Shown: positions 1 through 9,349 of the stretch, piece by piece
Layout of the letters: each line of letters begins with the position of its first letter
Numbering within the stretch: the stretch's first letter is position 1
Position numbers and translations under genes: made by a program
Assembly (NCBI GenBank): GCA_963723355.1
Contig: CAVRQQ010000010.1
Span: 96,038-160,037 of the forward strand
Source: JAFDBW01 sp963723355
GTDB taxonomy: Bacteria; Desulfobacterota; Desulfuromonadia; Desulfuromonadales; BM103
Length of the DNA stretch: 64,000 nt
Reading direction: 5' to 3'
Notes under the pieces: generated by a model
Databases searched by the model: none
What the model saw: only the letters and a program-made list of their open reading frames with translations
What the model was told of the DNA's origin: nothing

Positions 1-867
1 TTCAGCCTGCGCAACACACTGAGCTTCATAGCCATTAATCTGTTCCTGACACCCTTTTTCTTGATCTACGGTGGTCTCGCTCTGACCAGCTACTATCTCG
101 AGGAGCAGACGGCCGGCTTCCTGCGCATCAGCCCGGTCGGCATCTATATGGCCGAGCGCAGCTACCATCGTGATGCCAAAGAGATCCGCCTGGCGGGAAT
201 GATCCATATCGGCAAGGAGGAATACTACGAAGACCTTGCCGATTCACTTTCGACCAAGGCAACGATTATCCTTACTGAAGGGGTCACAGATCGTCAGCAC
301 CTGCTGGAAAACAATTTCAACTACAGCAAGCTGGCCGGTGTGATCGGGCTGAGTTCCCAGGACAAGATGCAGATCGACGGCAACCTGGTCGATCTGGACG
401 ACCCGCGCCAGATGACAGGAGGTGGAGAGGAGAAACCGGATATCGCCTGGGCTGATATCGACCTGAGCCGTTTCGATCCGCAGACGGTTGAATTCCTCAA
501 CGCGATCAGCCGGACGCTGTTCAGCGGCAAACCGCTGATGGAAGCTCTCGCCGAATATAGTGTCTGGGCGAATGAAAACATGACTCCGGAACGGGTCGCC
601 GGTGTCATGGCTGACATTATCGACAAACGTAACGAGGCGGTGATTGCCAGCATGTCAAAGTCCTTGCAACGTTACGATACGATTATCATCCCCTGGGGGG
701 CGATGCATATGCCGGCAATCGAGGCCGCGGTCGTTAACCAGGGGTTTGAGCAGGGAGAAAAAAAGGAACGAATGAGCCTCGATTTCAGAACTCTCCCTTA
801 CCGGGAGTTGTGGCAGAAATGGTCTGCTCATGCAGCTACAGTCAGGGCTCCTGCAACATCAATCTGA
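1..867 (+). CDS. TraB/TIKI-like membrane protein, 5' end outside window
   Basis: The frame is open from base 1, so the start lies outside the window; about 288 residues are present. The N-terminal part visible here is a hydrophobic membrane segment (around FIAINLFLTPFFLIYGGLAL). After it come a GMIHIGKEEYYEDL block, a IILTEG strand and a late IIPWGAMHMPAIEAAV block. These resemble the conserved N-terminal GxxH..E and C-terminal GAxH motifs of the TraB/PrgY/TIKI fold, whose members act as membrane-associated peptidases or pheromone-control proteins. I infer the fold from motifs only. No enzymatic role is certain. The gene ends 240 bases before nrdJ and is probably a separate transcription unit. 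Confidence 0.6.
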   Translation, partial: FSLRNTLSFIAINLFLTPFFLIYGGLALTSYYLEEQTAGFLRISPVGIYMAERSYHRDAKEIRLAGMIHIGKEEYYEDLADSLSTKATIILTEGVTDRQHLLENNFNYSKLAGVIGLSSQDKMQIDGNLVDLDDPRQMTGGGEEKPDIAWADIDLSRFDPQTVEFLNAISRTLFSGKPLMEALAEYSVWANENMTPERVAGVMADIIDKRNEAVIASMSKSLQRYDTIIIPWGAMHMPAIEAAVVNQGFEQGEKKERMSLDFRTLPYRELWQKWSAHAATVRAPATSI

Positions 868-981
868 CGTCGATGGAACATCTCCTTACCAGGGTCTTAG
901 TCCAAGCATCTTCAATATACCAGTGAAAACAAATGGTTTGAATGCCTGTCGCAAGTTTGTTCGTTCCGGAAAAATTTTCGC

Positions 982-1011
982 TTTGCAGCTCTACATATTG
1001 TAGAGTATAGT
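982..1011 (+). promoter_or_regulatory. candidate sigma70 promoter of nrdJ
   Basis: TTTGCA (4/6 match to the -35 consensus) and TATAGT (5/6 match to -10) are separated by 18 bases, about 100 bases upstream of the nrdJ start. The spacer contains an NrdR-like palindrome, which is what a repressor-controlled nrd promoter would look like. Found by eye; no transcript data. Confidence 0.45.
991..1006 (+). promoter_or_regulatory. candidate NrdR box 1
   Basis: CTACATATTGTAG is a perfect 13-base inverted repeat lying between the putative -35 and -10 of the nrdJ promoter. It resembles the NrdR box (AT-rich centre flanked by C and G arms). NrdR is the ATP/dATP-sensing repressor of ribonucleotide reductase genes, and its sites come in pairs, as here. 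The centre-to-centre spacing to the second box is about 28 bases, slightly shorter than the usual three helical turns. Confidence 0.5.
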
Positions 1012-1018
1012 TATCAGC

Positions 1019-1034
1019 CTACAATATGTGGTAG
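1019..1034 (+). promoter_or_regulatory. candidate NrdR box 2
   Basis: CTACAATATGTGGTAG matches the central CWATATATWG core of the NrdR consensus at most positions, and is nearly the reverse complement of box 1. It lies just downstream of the putative -10 element, where binding would block RNA polymerase. Confidence 0.5.
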
Positions 1035-1107
1035 TTTTCTGTTATGCGGGGTCTTCGGGCTTTGGGGCGTATTTTTGTGCTCCGTCCGAACAGGGCCCTT
1101 TTAGAGG

Positions 1108-3280
1108 ATGACAAAGGGATACGGACTGATGGAAGGAAATGTGATCAAGATAGCAGTTGAGCCGACAGAAATCCCCTGGCAGGAGGCCTCACGGGATATC
1201 TGGGACAGCAAGTACCGGCTCAAGGATGCGACGGGGAAACCGGTCGATGCCGACCTGCAGGCCACCTACGAGCGGGTTGCCAGGGCGCTGTCGACGGTTG
1301 AAACAGACGAAAAGCAACAGCACCACTGGTTCGGACGGTTTTTGTGGGCACTGGAGAACGGGGCGATTCCGGCCGGACGCATTACCTCCAACGCCGGAGC
1401 ACTTGAACACAAACCGGCAACTTCGACCATCAACTGCACGGTCTCGGCCACGGTTGGCGATTCAATGGACGAAATCCTGGCCAAGGTGCACGAAGCCGGC
1501 CTGACCCTCAAGGCGGGCTGCGGCATTGGCTATGATTTCTCGACCCTGCGGCCACGCAATGCCTTTGTCAACGGCGCCGGGGCCAATACCTCGGGGCCTT
1601 TATCGTTCATGGACATCTACGACAGCATGTGCCGCACTGTTGCTTCGGCCGGTGGCCGGCGCGGTGCGCAGATGGCGACCTTCGACATCTCCCATCCGGA
1701 TGTGCTCGAGTTCATCAAGGTCAAGCGGGAAGACGGCCGCCTGCGCCAGTTCAACCTGTCTCTGCTGATTACCGATGAATTCGTCGAAGCGGTCAAACAG
1801 GATGCCGACTGGCCGCTCTGCTTCCCCCTGACCGAAAAGGAGCGGGAGCGGGACGGGCTGGACCTGAAAGATTCGACCCAGATCCTCTGGAAGGACTGGC
1901 CGGTCAAGGACGATTACATCCAGAACGAGGTCGGCCAGGTGGCCTGCAGGATCTACCGCACCATCCGCGCCAAGCAACTGTGGAACGTGATCATGGCCTC
2001 CACCTACGATTTCGCCGAGCCGGGCTTCATCCTGATCGACAAGGTCAACGAGATGAACAACAACTGGTTCTGCGAAGAGATCCGCGCCACCAACCCGTGC
2101 GGCGAGCAGCCGTTGCCGCCTTACGGCTCCTGCCTGCTCGGTTCGATCAACCTGACCCGCTTTGTCGAGAATCCCTTCACTGATGAAGCCTGCTTCAACT
2201 GGGAGCGCTTTCGCGAGGTGGTCGCTGTCTTCACCCGCATGCTCGACAACGTGGTGGAGATCAACGGTTTGCCCCTCGAACAGCAACGCGATGAAATCTT
2301 CGGCAAGCGCCGCCACGGCATGGGCTACCTCGGCCTCGGTTCGACAATCTCCCTGCTCGGCATGAAATACGGCGATGCTGACTCAATCGCTTTCACCGAA
2401 GAAGTCACCTTGCAGATGGCTCTGGCCGGGTGGCAGCAGGCTCTTGACCTGGCCCGTGAAAAAGGCCCGGCACCGGCGCTGATCGAGGAATATACCATCA
2501 CTGCGGAGATGCTGCGTAAGCGACCGGAGATGGCTGCTGACGGAATCAAGGCGGGCGACCGTGTCCCTGGCCGCGTCCTGCATTCCCGCTACAGCCGCTA
2601 CATGCAGCAGCTGGCGCAAAAAGCACCGGAGCTGGTGGCAGAGCTGAGCCGAATTTGGCGCACGCTTCACCCATCACAGCTCGATTGCACCGACCGGCAC
2701 CATCTCGCTGTCGATCGCCAACAACGCCTCCAACGGCATTGAGCCGAGTTTCGCGCATCACTACTCGCGCAACCTGATCCGTCCCGGCAAGAAGAGCAAG
2801 GAGAAGATCGATGTCTTCTCCTACGAACTGCTGGCCTACCGGGAGCTGGTCAACCCGCAGGCCATGCCGGGGAGCAAGGACCCGAACAGGCAGCTGCCTG
2901 ACAACTTCATTACCTCGGATGACATCAAGCCGAAGCAGCATGTGGATATCCAGGCCGCAGCCCAGAAATGGATCGATTCGTCGATCTCCAAGACCGCCAA
3001 CGTGCCGAGTGATTTTCCCTATGATGACTTCCAGGACATCTACCTCTATGCTTACGAACAGGGTTTAAAAGGCTGTACGACCTTCCGCTACAACCCGGAG
3101 GCTTTTCAGGGTGTCCTGGTCCAGGAGAAGGACCTGGCAGAGACGCTCTATCGCTTTACCCTGGATGACGGCACTGTGGTCGAATACCGCGGCAACCAGG
3201 AAGTGCAATACGACAACGAGACCCACACTGCGGCCAACCTGTTCGACGCCCTCAAGGAGGGCTATTACGGCAAGCTGTAA
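1108..3280 (+). CDS. nrdJ: adenosylcobalamin-dependent ribonucleotide reductase, catalytic subunit (frameshifted)
   Basis: Class II ribonucleotide reductase reduces ribonucleotides using adenosylcobalamin, without oxygen. Visible motifs are the active-site TINCTVS, the substrate region around GCGIGYDFSTLRP, the NPCGEQPLPPYGSCLLG segment with the NxCxE radical-site pattern, and SSIAPTGTISLSIANN. The first frame runs to 2742. Homology leaves it at about 2647, where one extra base (gagctg-a-gccgaa) shifts reading to the frame ending at 3280. The joined protein is about 723 residues, right for a NrdJ alpha without its C-terminal TSCPD part, which is the next gene. The start may be ATG 1108, 1129 or GTG 1141; 1129 has the better upstream purine spacing. 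The frameshift is probably a sequence error because the gene should be essential. Confidence 0.9.
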
Positions 3281-3294
3281 CAAGGACTGAGACA

Positions 3295-3984
3295 ATGACC
3301 AACACCATTGACAAGAAGATCGTTTCCTACGAGGTCATCAACCTCAAGGAACAGAGAGATAAAGCGGCGCTGGAAGAGCAGAACAAGATCGAGGACATGC
3401 ACGAGAATGTCGAACGGCCGGAAATGCTGGTCGGCGCCACCTACAAGATCAAGACCCCGCAGAGCGAGCATGCCCTGTACGTCACCATCAACGATATGGT
3501 GCTCAATTACGCCACGGAAAACGAGATTCGCCGGCCTTTCGAGATCTTTATCAACTCGAAGAACCTGGACCACTTCCAGTGGGTCGTGGCGCTGACCCGG
3601 GTGATGTCGGCAGTGTTTCGCAAGGGCGGCGATGTCACCTTCCTGGTCAATGAGATGAAGGCGGTCTTCGACCCCCAGGGTGGTTACTTCAAGTCTGGCG
3701 GTGGGGGCTTCATGCCGTCGATCGTCGCGGAGATCGGCTACGTCCTGGAAAGACACATGAAGATGATCGGTCTGCTCGAGGATAAGCAGATGCCTGAAGC
3801 TCACGTCGAAATGCTGCAGGCCAAGCGCGCCGAGTACGCCATCCTCAAAGGACAGCCGCAGCCGGGAGAAGACGCCGCCTTCCCCGCAGACGCCAAGATG
3901 TGCGGCAAGTGCTTCAACAAGGCTGTTATCATCATGGATGGCTGCCTGACCTGTTTGAACTGCGGCGACTCCAAGTGCGGCTGA
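3295..3984 (+). CDS. NrdJ C-terminal subunit, TSCPD domain protein
   Basis: This 229-residue protein carries a TSCPD domain (about residues 55-135, with PFEIFINSKN and a VSRVM-like helix) and a Cys-rich tail, CGKC then CLTCLNCGDSKCG. These match the C-terminal part of single-chain NrdJ proteins, where the tail cysteines re-reduce the active site. It starts 15 bases after the nrdJ alpha stop, so the enzyme is split into two cotranscribed polypeptides, comparable to the NrdJa/NrdJb arrangement in pseudomonads. Its likely role is to regenerate and support the catalytic chain in the cytoplasm. Confidence 0.85.
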   Translation: MTNTIDKKIVSYEVINLKEQRDKAALEEQNKIEDMHENVERPEMLVGATYKIKTPQSEHALYVTINDMVLNYATENEIRRPFEIFINSKNLDHFQWVVALTRVMSAVFRKGGDVTFLVNEMKAVFDPQGGYFKSGGGGFMPSIVAEIGYVLERHMKMIGLLEDKQMPEAHVEMLQAKRAEYAILKGQPQPGEDAAFPADAKMCGKCFNKAVIIMDGCLTCLNCGDSKCG

Positions 3985-4027
3985 CCCAGGGGCGCAGTCG
4001 ATAGGCTCCCGCCTGTATGGAGAGAAG

Positions 4028-4552
4028 ATGATGTCGAGGACTCATTGGGACAGCCGCTGGATGGCCCTGGCCCAACTGATTGCGACCTGGAGCAAGGATC
4101 GCGGCAGAAAGGTCGGCGCGGTCATCGTCGGTCCTGACAACGAAGTCCGCTCAACCGGCTTCAATGGCATCCCCCGTGGAGTGAACGATGATGTCGAGGA
4201 GCGCCACGATGCAGCCACGGGCGAGAAGTACCTTTGGGTTTCGCACGCAGAGCGCAACGCAATCTACAACGCTGCCCTGCTGGGGGTCTCAACCAAAGGC
4301 TGCACGATCTATGTGCCCTGGTATCCTTGTATTGAGTGCGCCAAGGCAATCGTTCAGGCGGGCATCGGCCGGATCGTCTGTTTCGAACCCGACCTGTCAG
4401 ATAGCAACTGGGGCAAAGACTTTGAAAAATCGCTGATCATTCTTGGTGAAGGCAATGTCGTCACCAAGCTTGTTGAACAGAAAAATTACCTGCAGGCGAC
4501 AATCGACAGGGAAATCCTGGTCGGCAACGTACCGGTCGGTCCGATCGGCTGA
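4028..4552 (+). CDS. deoxycytidylate (dCMP) deaminase family protein
   Basis: A 174-residue zinc deaminase with the ligand and catalytic motifs SHAERNAI (HxE) and PWYPCIECAKAI (PCxxC). dCMP deaminase converts dCMP to dUMP, the precursor for thymidylate. It follows the nrdJ genes by 44 bases with a GGAGAG ribosome site, so deoxynucleotide production and dUMP supply appear co-regulated. ATG 4028 and the next codon ATG 4031 are equally possible starts. A related nucleoside deaminase cannot be excluded, but the length and context fit dCMP deaminase. Confidence 0.85.
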   Translation: MMSRTHWDSRWMALAQLIATWSKDRGRKVGAVIVGPDNEVRSTGFNGIPRGVNDDVEERHDAATGEKYLWVSHAERNAIYNAALLGVSTKGCTIYVPWYPCIECAKAIVQAGIGRIVCFEPDLSDSNWGKDFEKSLIILGEGNVVTKLVEQKNYLQATIDREILVGNVPVGPIG

Positions 4553-4585
4553 CGACAAACCTCCGGCAGGACAACACTCAGGCGC

Positions 4586-5219
4586 TTACCGTCCGGTATG
4601 GCGCTCGGCAAAAGTTTTGAATCGCTTCAGTCGGAAATAAGTCTCCCGTTCCCGTTCGGCCAGGTATTGGCCCATGGAATGGATGTTCTTTCGTAGTTCA
4701 GGCGCGATCCGCTCTTCGAGAATCCGGATGCGCCGCGTCAGACGCACCAACTCTTCGGCCAGGCGCCGGAACTTTCCTTCAAAGTTGGCCAGTGACAGCA
4801 TCTCCTCAACGATCCCCTCGAACTCCTCGATCGCCTCGTCCAGCCAGGGTGAGCTGCCGAGCATGTCGTAAGGCCGCTCTTCGAAATCTGCGGGCGACCG
4901 TTTCATGCATGGTCAGGTCGCGAAAGCGCAGGCCGAGCAGATTGCCTTCGGTGACTTCGACGGCAATCTCGCGCCGACTGGCAGCGGCCAGGGCAACGAC
5001 GGCTGGAGAGCCTTCACGGGCCTTGCTGACGTGCAGGGTATCGATGGCTCGCGCGTAGGCCAGGCTGAGCTCCTCCCGTGACTTTATCAGCGGTTGGGTG
5101 ATCTTGAGAAACTCCTTGATCAGGGCCTGGCGACGTCCTTTGAGGATTGTCGTGCAGTTGTCGACGGCACGCAGACGATCTTTCATTTGCAGCAGGTTGG
5201 TTCGGGTCGGCTGGATCAT
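4586..5219 (-). CDS. V/A-type ATPase subunit D (frameshifted)
   Basis: Subunit D is the central rotor shaft of V/A-type ATPases. The N-terminal half starts at ATG 5219 (MIQPTRTNLLQMKDRL, coiled coil) and overlaps the subunit B stop by four bases. The C-terminal half is in another frame (about 4900 down to 4586) with the diagnostic YDMLGSSPWLDEAIEEFEG and a RETYFRLKRFK end. The frame change lies near 4880-4900. Joined length is about 210 residues, normal for the family. It is the last gene of the operon and meets the dCMP deaminase gene tail to tail. Confidence 0.85.
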
Positions 5220-6541
5220 CGTGTCACCTCCCGGAACTCGTCGAGCAGTTTCTTTGCTGTATCCAGGGTGTCATCCATGGTTCGGCGGGTATTCCCCTGG
5301 TGGACGAAATCTGATTCGAACCGGTCGGCAAAATCGAGAGCTTTACGGTCCTCGGCCAGCATACCGTCGCGTCCGACCACGGCCTCGAGGCGGCGCAGGT
5401 CACAGCCCTTGGCATAGGTACGGTAAAGGTGGTTAGCCAGGTCGCGGTGATCCTTGCGGGTCTGTCCTTTGCCGATGCCATGCTGCATCAGACGTGACAG
5501 GCTCGGCAGCACGTCCACCGGTGGGTAGATCCCCTTCTGGTGGAGCTCCCGGGACAGAACGATCTGGCCTTCGGTGATATAGCCGGTTAGGTCGGGTATC
5601 GGGTGGGTGATATCGTCTTCCGGCATGGTCACGGTTGGCAGCAGGGTGACCGAACCCTTGCGGTCGTGGATGCGCCCGGCCCGTTCGTAAAGGGAGGCCA
5701 GGTCCGAGTACATGTGGCCGGGATAACCACGCCGGCCGGGGAGTTCCTCGCGGGCGGTGGAAATTTCACGCAAGGCATCGCAGTAGTTGGTCATGTCGGT
5801 GATGATCACCAGCACGTCCATCTCCTGGCGGAAGGCCAGGTCCTCGGCAACCGTCAGCGCCAGGCGGGGTGCCAGCAGGCGCTCGACCACCGGGTCGTCG
5901 GCGAGGTTGATGAAGCAGACAAAGCGGCTCTGCATGTGCTCGAGAGTCTGCTGGTAGAACTGGTACTCGAAATGGGTCAGGCCGAGGGCAACGAAAACCA
6001 GGACAAAGTTGCCGCCATCCGTCAGGCGGGCCTGGCGCAGGATCTGATCGGTCATCTCCCTGGCCGGCAGGCCGGAGCAGGAGAAGATCGGCAGCTTCTG
6101 TCCCTTGACCAGGGTGTTCAGGCCGTCGATGGTTGAAAAGCCGGTTTCGATGAACTCGACCGGGTGGGCACGCGCTACCGGGTTGATCGGTGCGCCGAGC
6201 ACCGGCATGCGAAATTCCGGGATAAACATCGGCAGACCATCCCGTGGCCTGAATGAGCCATCGAAGACCCGTCCGAGGACGCCGGCGCCGAGCGGGACGC
6301 GCATCACCGCATCGGTGAAGCTGACCGTGGTGTTGCACGTGTCAAGACCCTGGGTCCCGCCGAACACCTGTATCAACACCTGCTCACCGGAAATTTTCAG
6401 GACTTCGCCGCTCAGATTGCGGCCGTCCGGTGTCTCGATGCGCACCAGCTCGCCGAGGCGGGCGGCAAAGACCCGGTCGAGGAACAGCAGCGGTCCGCGG
6501 ATCGCGCTGACCGAACTGTATCGATGTTCAGCCAGGCGCAT
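5216..6541 (-). CDS. V/A-type ATPase subunit B
   Basis: The 441-residue non-catalytic nucleotide-binding subunit of the V1/A1 head. Recognisable blocks include GFSTIDGLNTLVKGQKLPIF, IITDMTNYCDALREIS and PGHMYSDLASLYERAG. The start at 6541 is chosen because GGAGGAG lies directly upstream and the family begins here; a longer frame up to 6616 overlaps subunit A and is not supported. It overlaps the end of subunit A by 14 bases and the start of D by four, implying translational coupling. Confidence 0.93.
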   Translation of the reverse strand: MRLAEHRYSSVSAIRGPLLFLDRVFAARLGELVRIETPDGRNLSGEVLKISGEQVLIQVFGGTQGLDTCNTTVSFTDAVMRVPLGAGVLGRVFDGSFRPRDGLPMFIPEFRMPVLGAPINPVARAHPVEFIETGFSTIDGLNTLVKGQKLPIFSCSGLPAREMTDQILRQARLTDGGNFVLVFVALGLTHFEYQFYQQTLEHMQSRFVCFINLADDPVVERLLAPRLALTVAEDLAFRQEMDVLVIITDMTNYCDALREISTAREELPGRRGYPGHMYSDLASLYERAGRIHDRKGSVTLLPTVTMPEDDITHPIPDLTGYITEGQIVLSRELHQKGIYPPVDVLPSLSRLMQHGIGKGQTRKDHRDLANHLYRTYAKGCDLRRLEAVVGRDGMLAEDRKALDFADRFESDFVHQGNTRRTMDDTLDTAKKLLDEFREVTR

Positions 6542-8153
6542 TAGTCTCCTCCATGAGCAGGTCATCAAGCAGGGCCCCTTCCTTGAGGCCTTTATTGATT
6601 CGCTCGTGTTCGGCAATCAGTGTGGTGATCTGTTCGAGGGTGCTTTGCGGCGTCGCATAAGCATCGTCGGTGAAGCTGTTCTGACAAAGAAAATCAAGCC
6701 GGATCTTTTCCGCGGTCCGCATCAGCAGGCGGTCTGCATCCTGCAGCCCTTCCATACCGACCACTTCCGCCACCTCGCGCAGGGCCTCTTCACGCTGCAG
6801 GATGTCACGACAACGACTTTGCAGCCTGGCCCACTCGCCGTGCTGTTCGGTGAAATGCGCCATGGCGGTGTCGCTGTACAGGGAGTAGCTATGGGTCCAG
6901 TTGATCGCCGGGAAATGCCTGCGATGGGCAAGCTGCGTATCGAGCATGTAGAGGGCTCCGGCGACGCGCAGGCAGGCCTGGGTGACCGGTTCGGAAAAAT
7001 CCGCACCGGGCGGCGATACGGCGAGAATCATGCTCAAGGAACCGTTGGCACCGCTGAGTGTTTCCACGACCCCGGCGCGCTCAATGAATCCGGAAAGCCT
7101 GGAACCAATATAGGTTGGATAGCCATCCTCGCCGGGCATCTCCTCCAACGCCGCGGAAATCTCGCGCAGCGCCTCGGCCCAGCGCGACAGGCTGTCGGCA
7201 AGGAACAGCACATTGAGACCCATGTCGCGATAGTATTCGGCCATGGTTACTGCGGTAAAGATCGATGACTCGCGGGCTGCGACCGGCATGTTCGAGGTGT
7301 TGGCGACGATGATGGTCCGCTCCATCAGCGGCCGGTCGCTGCGCGGGTCCTGCAGCTCGTTGAATTCGTCGAGCAGTCCGGCCATCTCGTTGCCGCGCTC
7401 GCCGCAGCCGACGTAGACGACCACGTCAACATCGGCGAACTTGGCGATCGTCTGCTCGAGCACCGTCTTGCCGGTGCCGAATCCGCCCGGGACGATGGAG
7501 ACCCCGCCCTTGAGCATCGGAAAGAGAAAGTCGAGGCAGCGCTGACCTGTGACCAGCGGCGTAATCGGTGGAAGCTTACGTCGGATCGGCCGGGCCTTGC
7601 GTACCGGCCAACTGTGCCAGCCGAGCAGTGGCTGGCCGTCTTCGAAGTGCGCAGCCGGGTGGTCCAGCTGCAGCTTCCCGGTATTCAGTTGAGCCAGCGT
7701 GCCGTCCCGCGGAGACAGAAGCAGATGGTCGATATGTCCCTCGCGGACCTTGCCGAATGGCTCGCCGGTTTTCAGGGTGGCGCCGGCCGTGCAATCGGAG
7801 CTGAAATCCCAGCTCCGGCTGCAGTCGAGTGGAAAAGGGTCCTGCCCGCTGGAGATAAAATCACCGCTGTCTTCCTGCAGCTTGTACAGGGGGCGTTGCA
7901 GGCCGTCGAACACGCCGCCGAGCAGTCCCGGGCCAAGGCGTACTGTCAAGGGCCCCTGCGCGGTCGTGACCGGCTCGCCAATGCCGAGGCCACGATTGTC
8001 CTCGAAGACCTGGACCGTGGCGATCCGGCCCTCGAGACGGACCACTTCACCGGTCAGGCGACTGCTGCCGACAAACACCCGGTCACCGATTTTCAGGTCG
8101 GGCAGGTCGACGCATACGGTGGCGCCGCTGATGCGAGTGACCATGCCGTTCAT
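6528..8153 (-). CDS. V/A-type ATPase catalytic subunit A
   Basis: The 541-residue catalytic subunit, with the Walker A motif GGFGTGKT, the CGERGNEM motif and ADSLSRWAEALREIS. It couples ATP hydrolysis or synthesis to ion movement through the membrane rotor. The characteristic A-subunit insertion before the P-loop is present. Its start overlaps the end of subunit F by four bases. Nothing in the sequence alone decides between H+ and Na+ as coupling ion. Confidence 0.94.
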   Translation of the reverse strand: MNGMVTRISGATVCVDLPDLKIGDRVFVGSSRLTGEVVRLEGRIATVQVFEDNRGLGIGEPVTTAQGPLTVRLGPGLLGGVFDGLQRPLYKLQEDSGDFISSGQDPFPLDCSRSWDFSSDCTAGATLKTGEPFGKVREGHIDHLLLSPRDGTLAQLNTGKLQLDHPAAHFEDGQPLLGWHSWPVRKARPIRRKLPPITPLVTGQRCLDFLFPMLKGGVSIVPGGFGTGKTVLEQTIAKFADVDVVVYVGCGERGNEMAGLLDEFNELQDPRSDRPLMERTIIVANTSNMPVAARESSIFTAVTMAEYYRDMGLNVLFLADSLSRWAEALREISAALEEMPGEDGYPTYIGSRLSGFIERAGVVETLSGANGSLSMILAVSPPGADFSEPVTQACLRVAGALYMLDTQLAHRRHFPAINWTHSYSLYSDTAMAHFTEQHGEWARLQSRCRDILQREEALREVAEVVGMEGLQDADRLLMRTAEKIRLDFLCQNSFTDDAYATPQSTLEQITTLIAEHERINKGLKEGALLDDLLMEETNAPG

Positions 8154-8470
8154 TGCTGCAACCTCACATGATAGCCGAGAACTCTTTGTACCAGGCGCTG
8201 CAATTCGTCGACCGGCGAGGCGAGCCGGCCAGCCGGCGCTGGCAGGGTGACCAGAACTCCCGGCCAGCGATCGGTCAACTCGCGCAGCCGGACCGGGTCA
8301 ATTTTTTCCAGTAGCCGGTTGTCTACAGCAATCACCCCTATCTCGGAGTCTGCAAAGGCCAGCTGAATTTTATCCAGGGCCTGATCCCGGTTCATAGTCT
8401 GCTGGCGAACACCGGTCAGGGCAAAACCGGGGGCGCTGTCTTCGGGAGTCAGAAACAGGATCTCCTTCAT
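8150..8470 (-). CDS. V/A-type ATPase subunit F
   Basis: A 106-residue protein with the pattern of subunit F: MKEILFLTP start, a phase of IGVIAVDNRLLEKIDP, and a VLVTLPAP strand. F binds the central shaft and modulates rotation. It overlaps C at its start and A at its end by four bases each, so its place in the operon supports the call even though the sequence is short. Confidence 0.85.
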   Translation of the reverse strand: MKEILFLTPEDSAPGFALTGVRQQTMNRDQALDKIQLAFADSEIGVIAVDNRLLEKIDPVRLRELTDRWPGVLVTLPAPAGRLASPVDELQRLVQRVLGYHVRLQQ

Positions 8471-9349
8471 AGCAGCAACACCTCCTCAAGCAACTCTTGC
8501 CGGTCATCAGCCAGGATGTTTCGCAGCAACCGGTTATGTGCGGCAAGCTGGGTCTTCCAGAGGTATTCGATTACCACGGCCACCCCGAGCGGGTCGCGCC
8601 CGGCCACTCGCAACAGACGCGTCAACCCGTTGATCAGGCCCTGTTCCAGGTTGACGGCTTCCAGGTTGCGGGTCGGTAACCCTCCCAGCTTTGTGACCAG
8701 TGTGGCCAGACGATCTTCGTCACGGGCTGCCCAGATCCGGGTCAGTCGCTCAACGGAGATCGAACCTCCGGCTGTCAGTTGAGGTGCCTGGTTGACCTGC
8801 CAGCGCCAGTATTTCTTGATGATCAGGCAATTGCGCATATCGACCAGGTAACTTAAAGTCCTGCTGACAATACCCTTGCCAGAACGGTCCAGGCCGTGTT
8901 GCAGGATACCACTGGCAAGTTGTTGTTCTACACCGCCGGGGCCGTGGCTGCGCCAGGTTATGGCCAGTCCGTCGACAAACGGATAATCTTTAACGAGGGC
9001 TGATTCGAGCCGGACGATGGTGGTCTCGGCGTCCGGTGCCATGATCAACTCCTGCAGTGGTTTGGCGAGCAGTGTATTCTGACGCAGAGAGACAGGGGGG
9101 TCTTGTTCGGCCAGGAGATAGCGCAGGGCCAGAACCAGGTTGCGCATGGCCAGCAGGTCAAGGAACGGGCCAAGCCGCTTGCGCAACTGTCTGTTGAGCC
9201 GCCGGTAGACCCATGTCGATGACCTCTCCCGGAGGCGCTTCGGTCGTCCTGTCGGAGGCAAGGTCAATTGCTGCCCGCCGACAGCGAAGACGTGCCAGCA
9301 GGGCGTCTGTCGGTAGTTCAGCCGGTTGTGTCGTTGCAAGCAGTTGCAT
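8467..9349 (-). CDS. V/A-type ATPase subunit C (probably frameshifted)
   Basis: Subunit C (AC39/V0d family) connects the central shaft to the membrane ring. Most of the protein is in the frame ending at 8467, with WVYRRLNRQLRKRLGPFLDL, RNLVLALRYLL and a C-terminal RDPLGVAVVIEYLWKTQLA. The long frame starts at a TTG (9339). A better N-terminus lies in another frame from ATG 9349 (LLARLRCRRAAI), so a frame change near 9205-9240 is inferred. Joined length is about 294 residues, somewhat short for the family. It overlaps the end of subunit E. Confidence 0.75.

Noticed and set aside
6105..7268. 387-codon open frame on the plus strand over V-ATPase A/B
   Set aside because: It is the antisense of strongly conserved subunit A and B frames and has no motif of its own.
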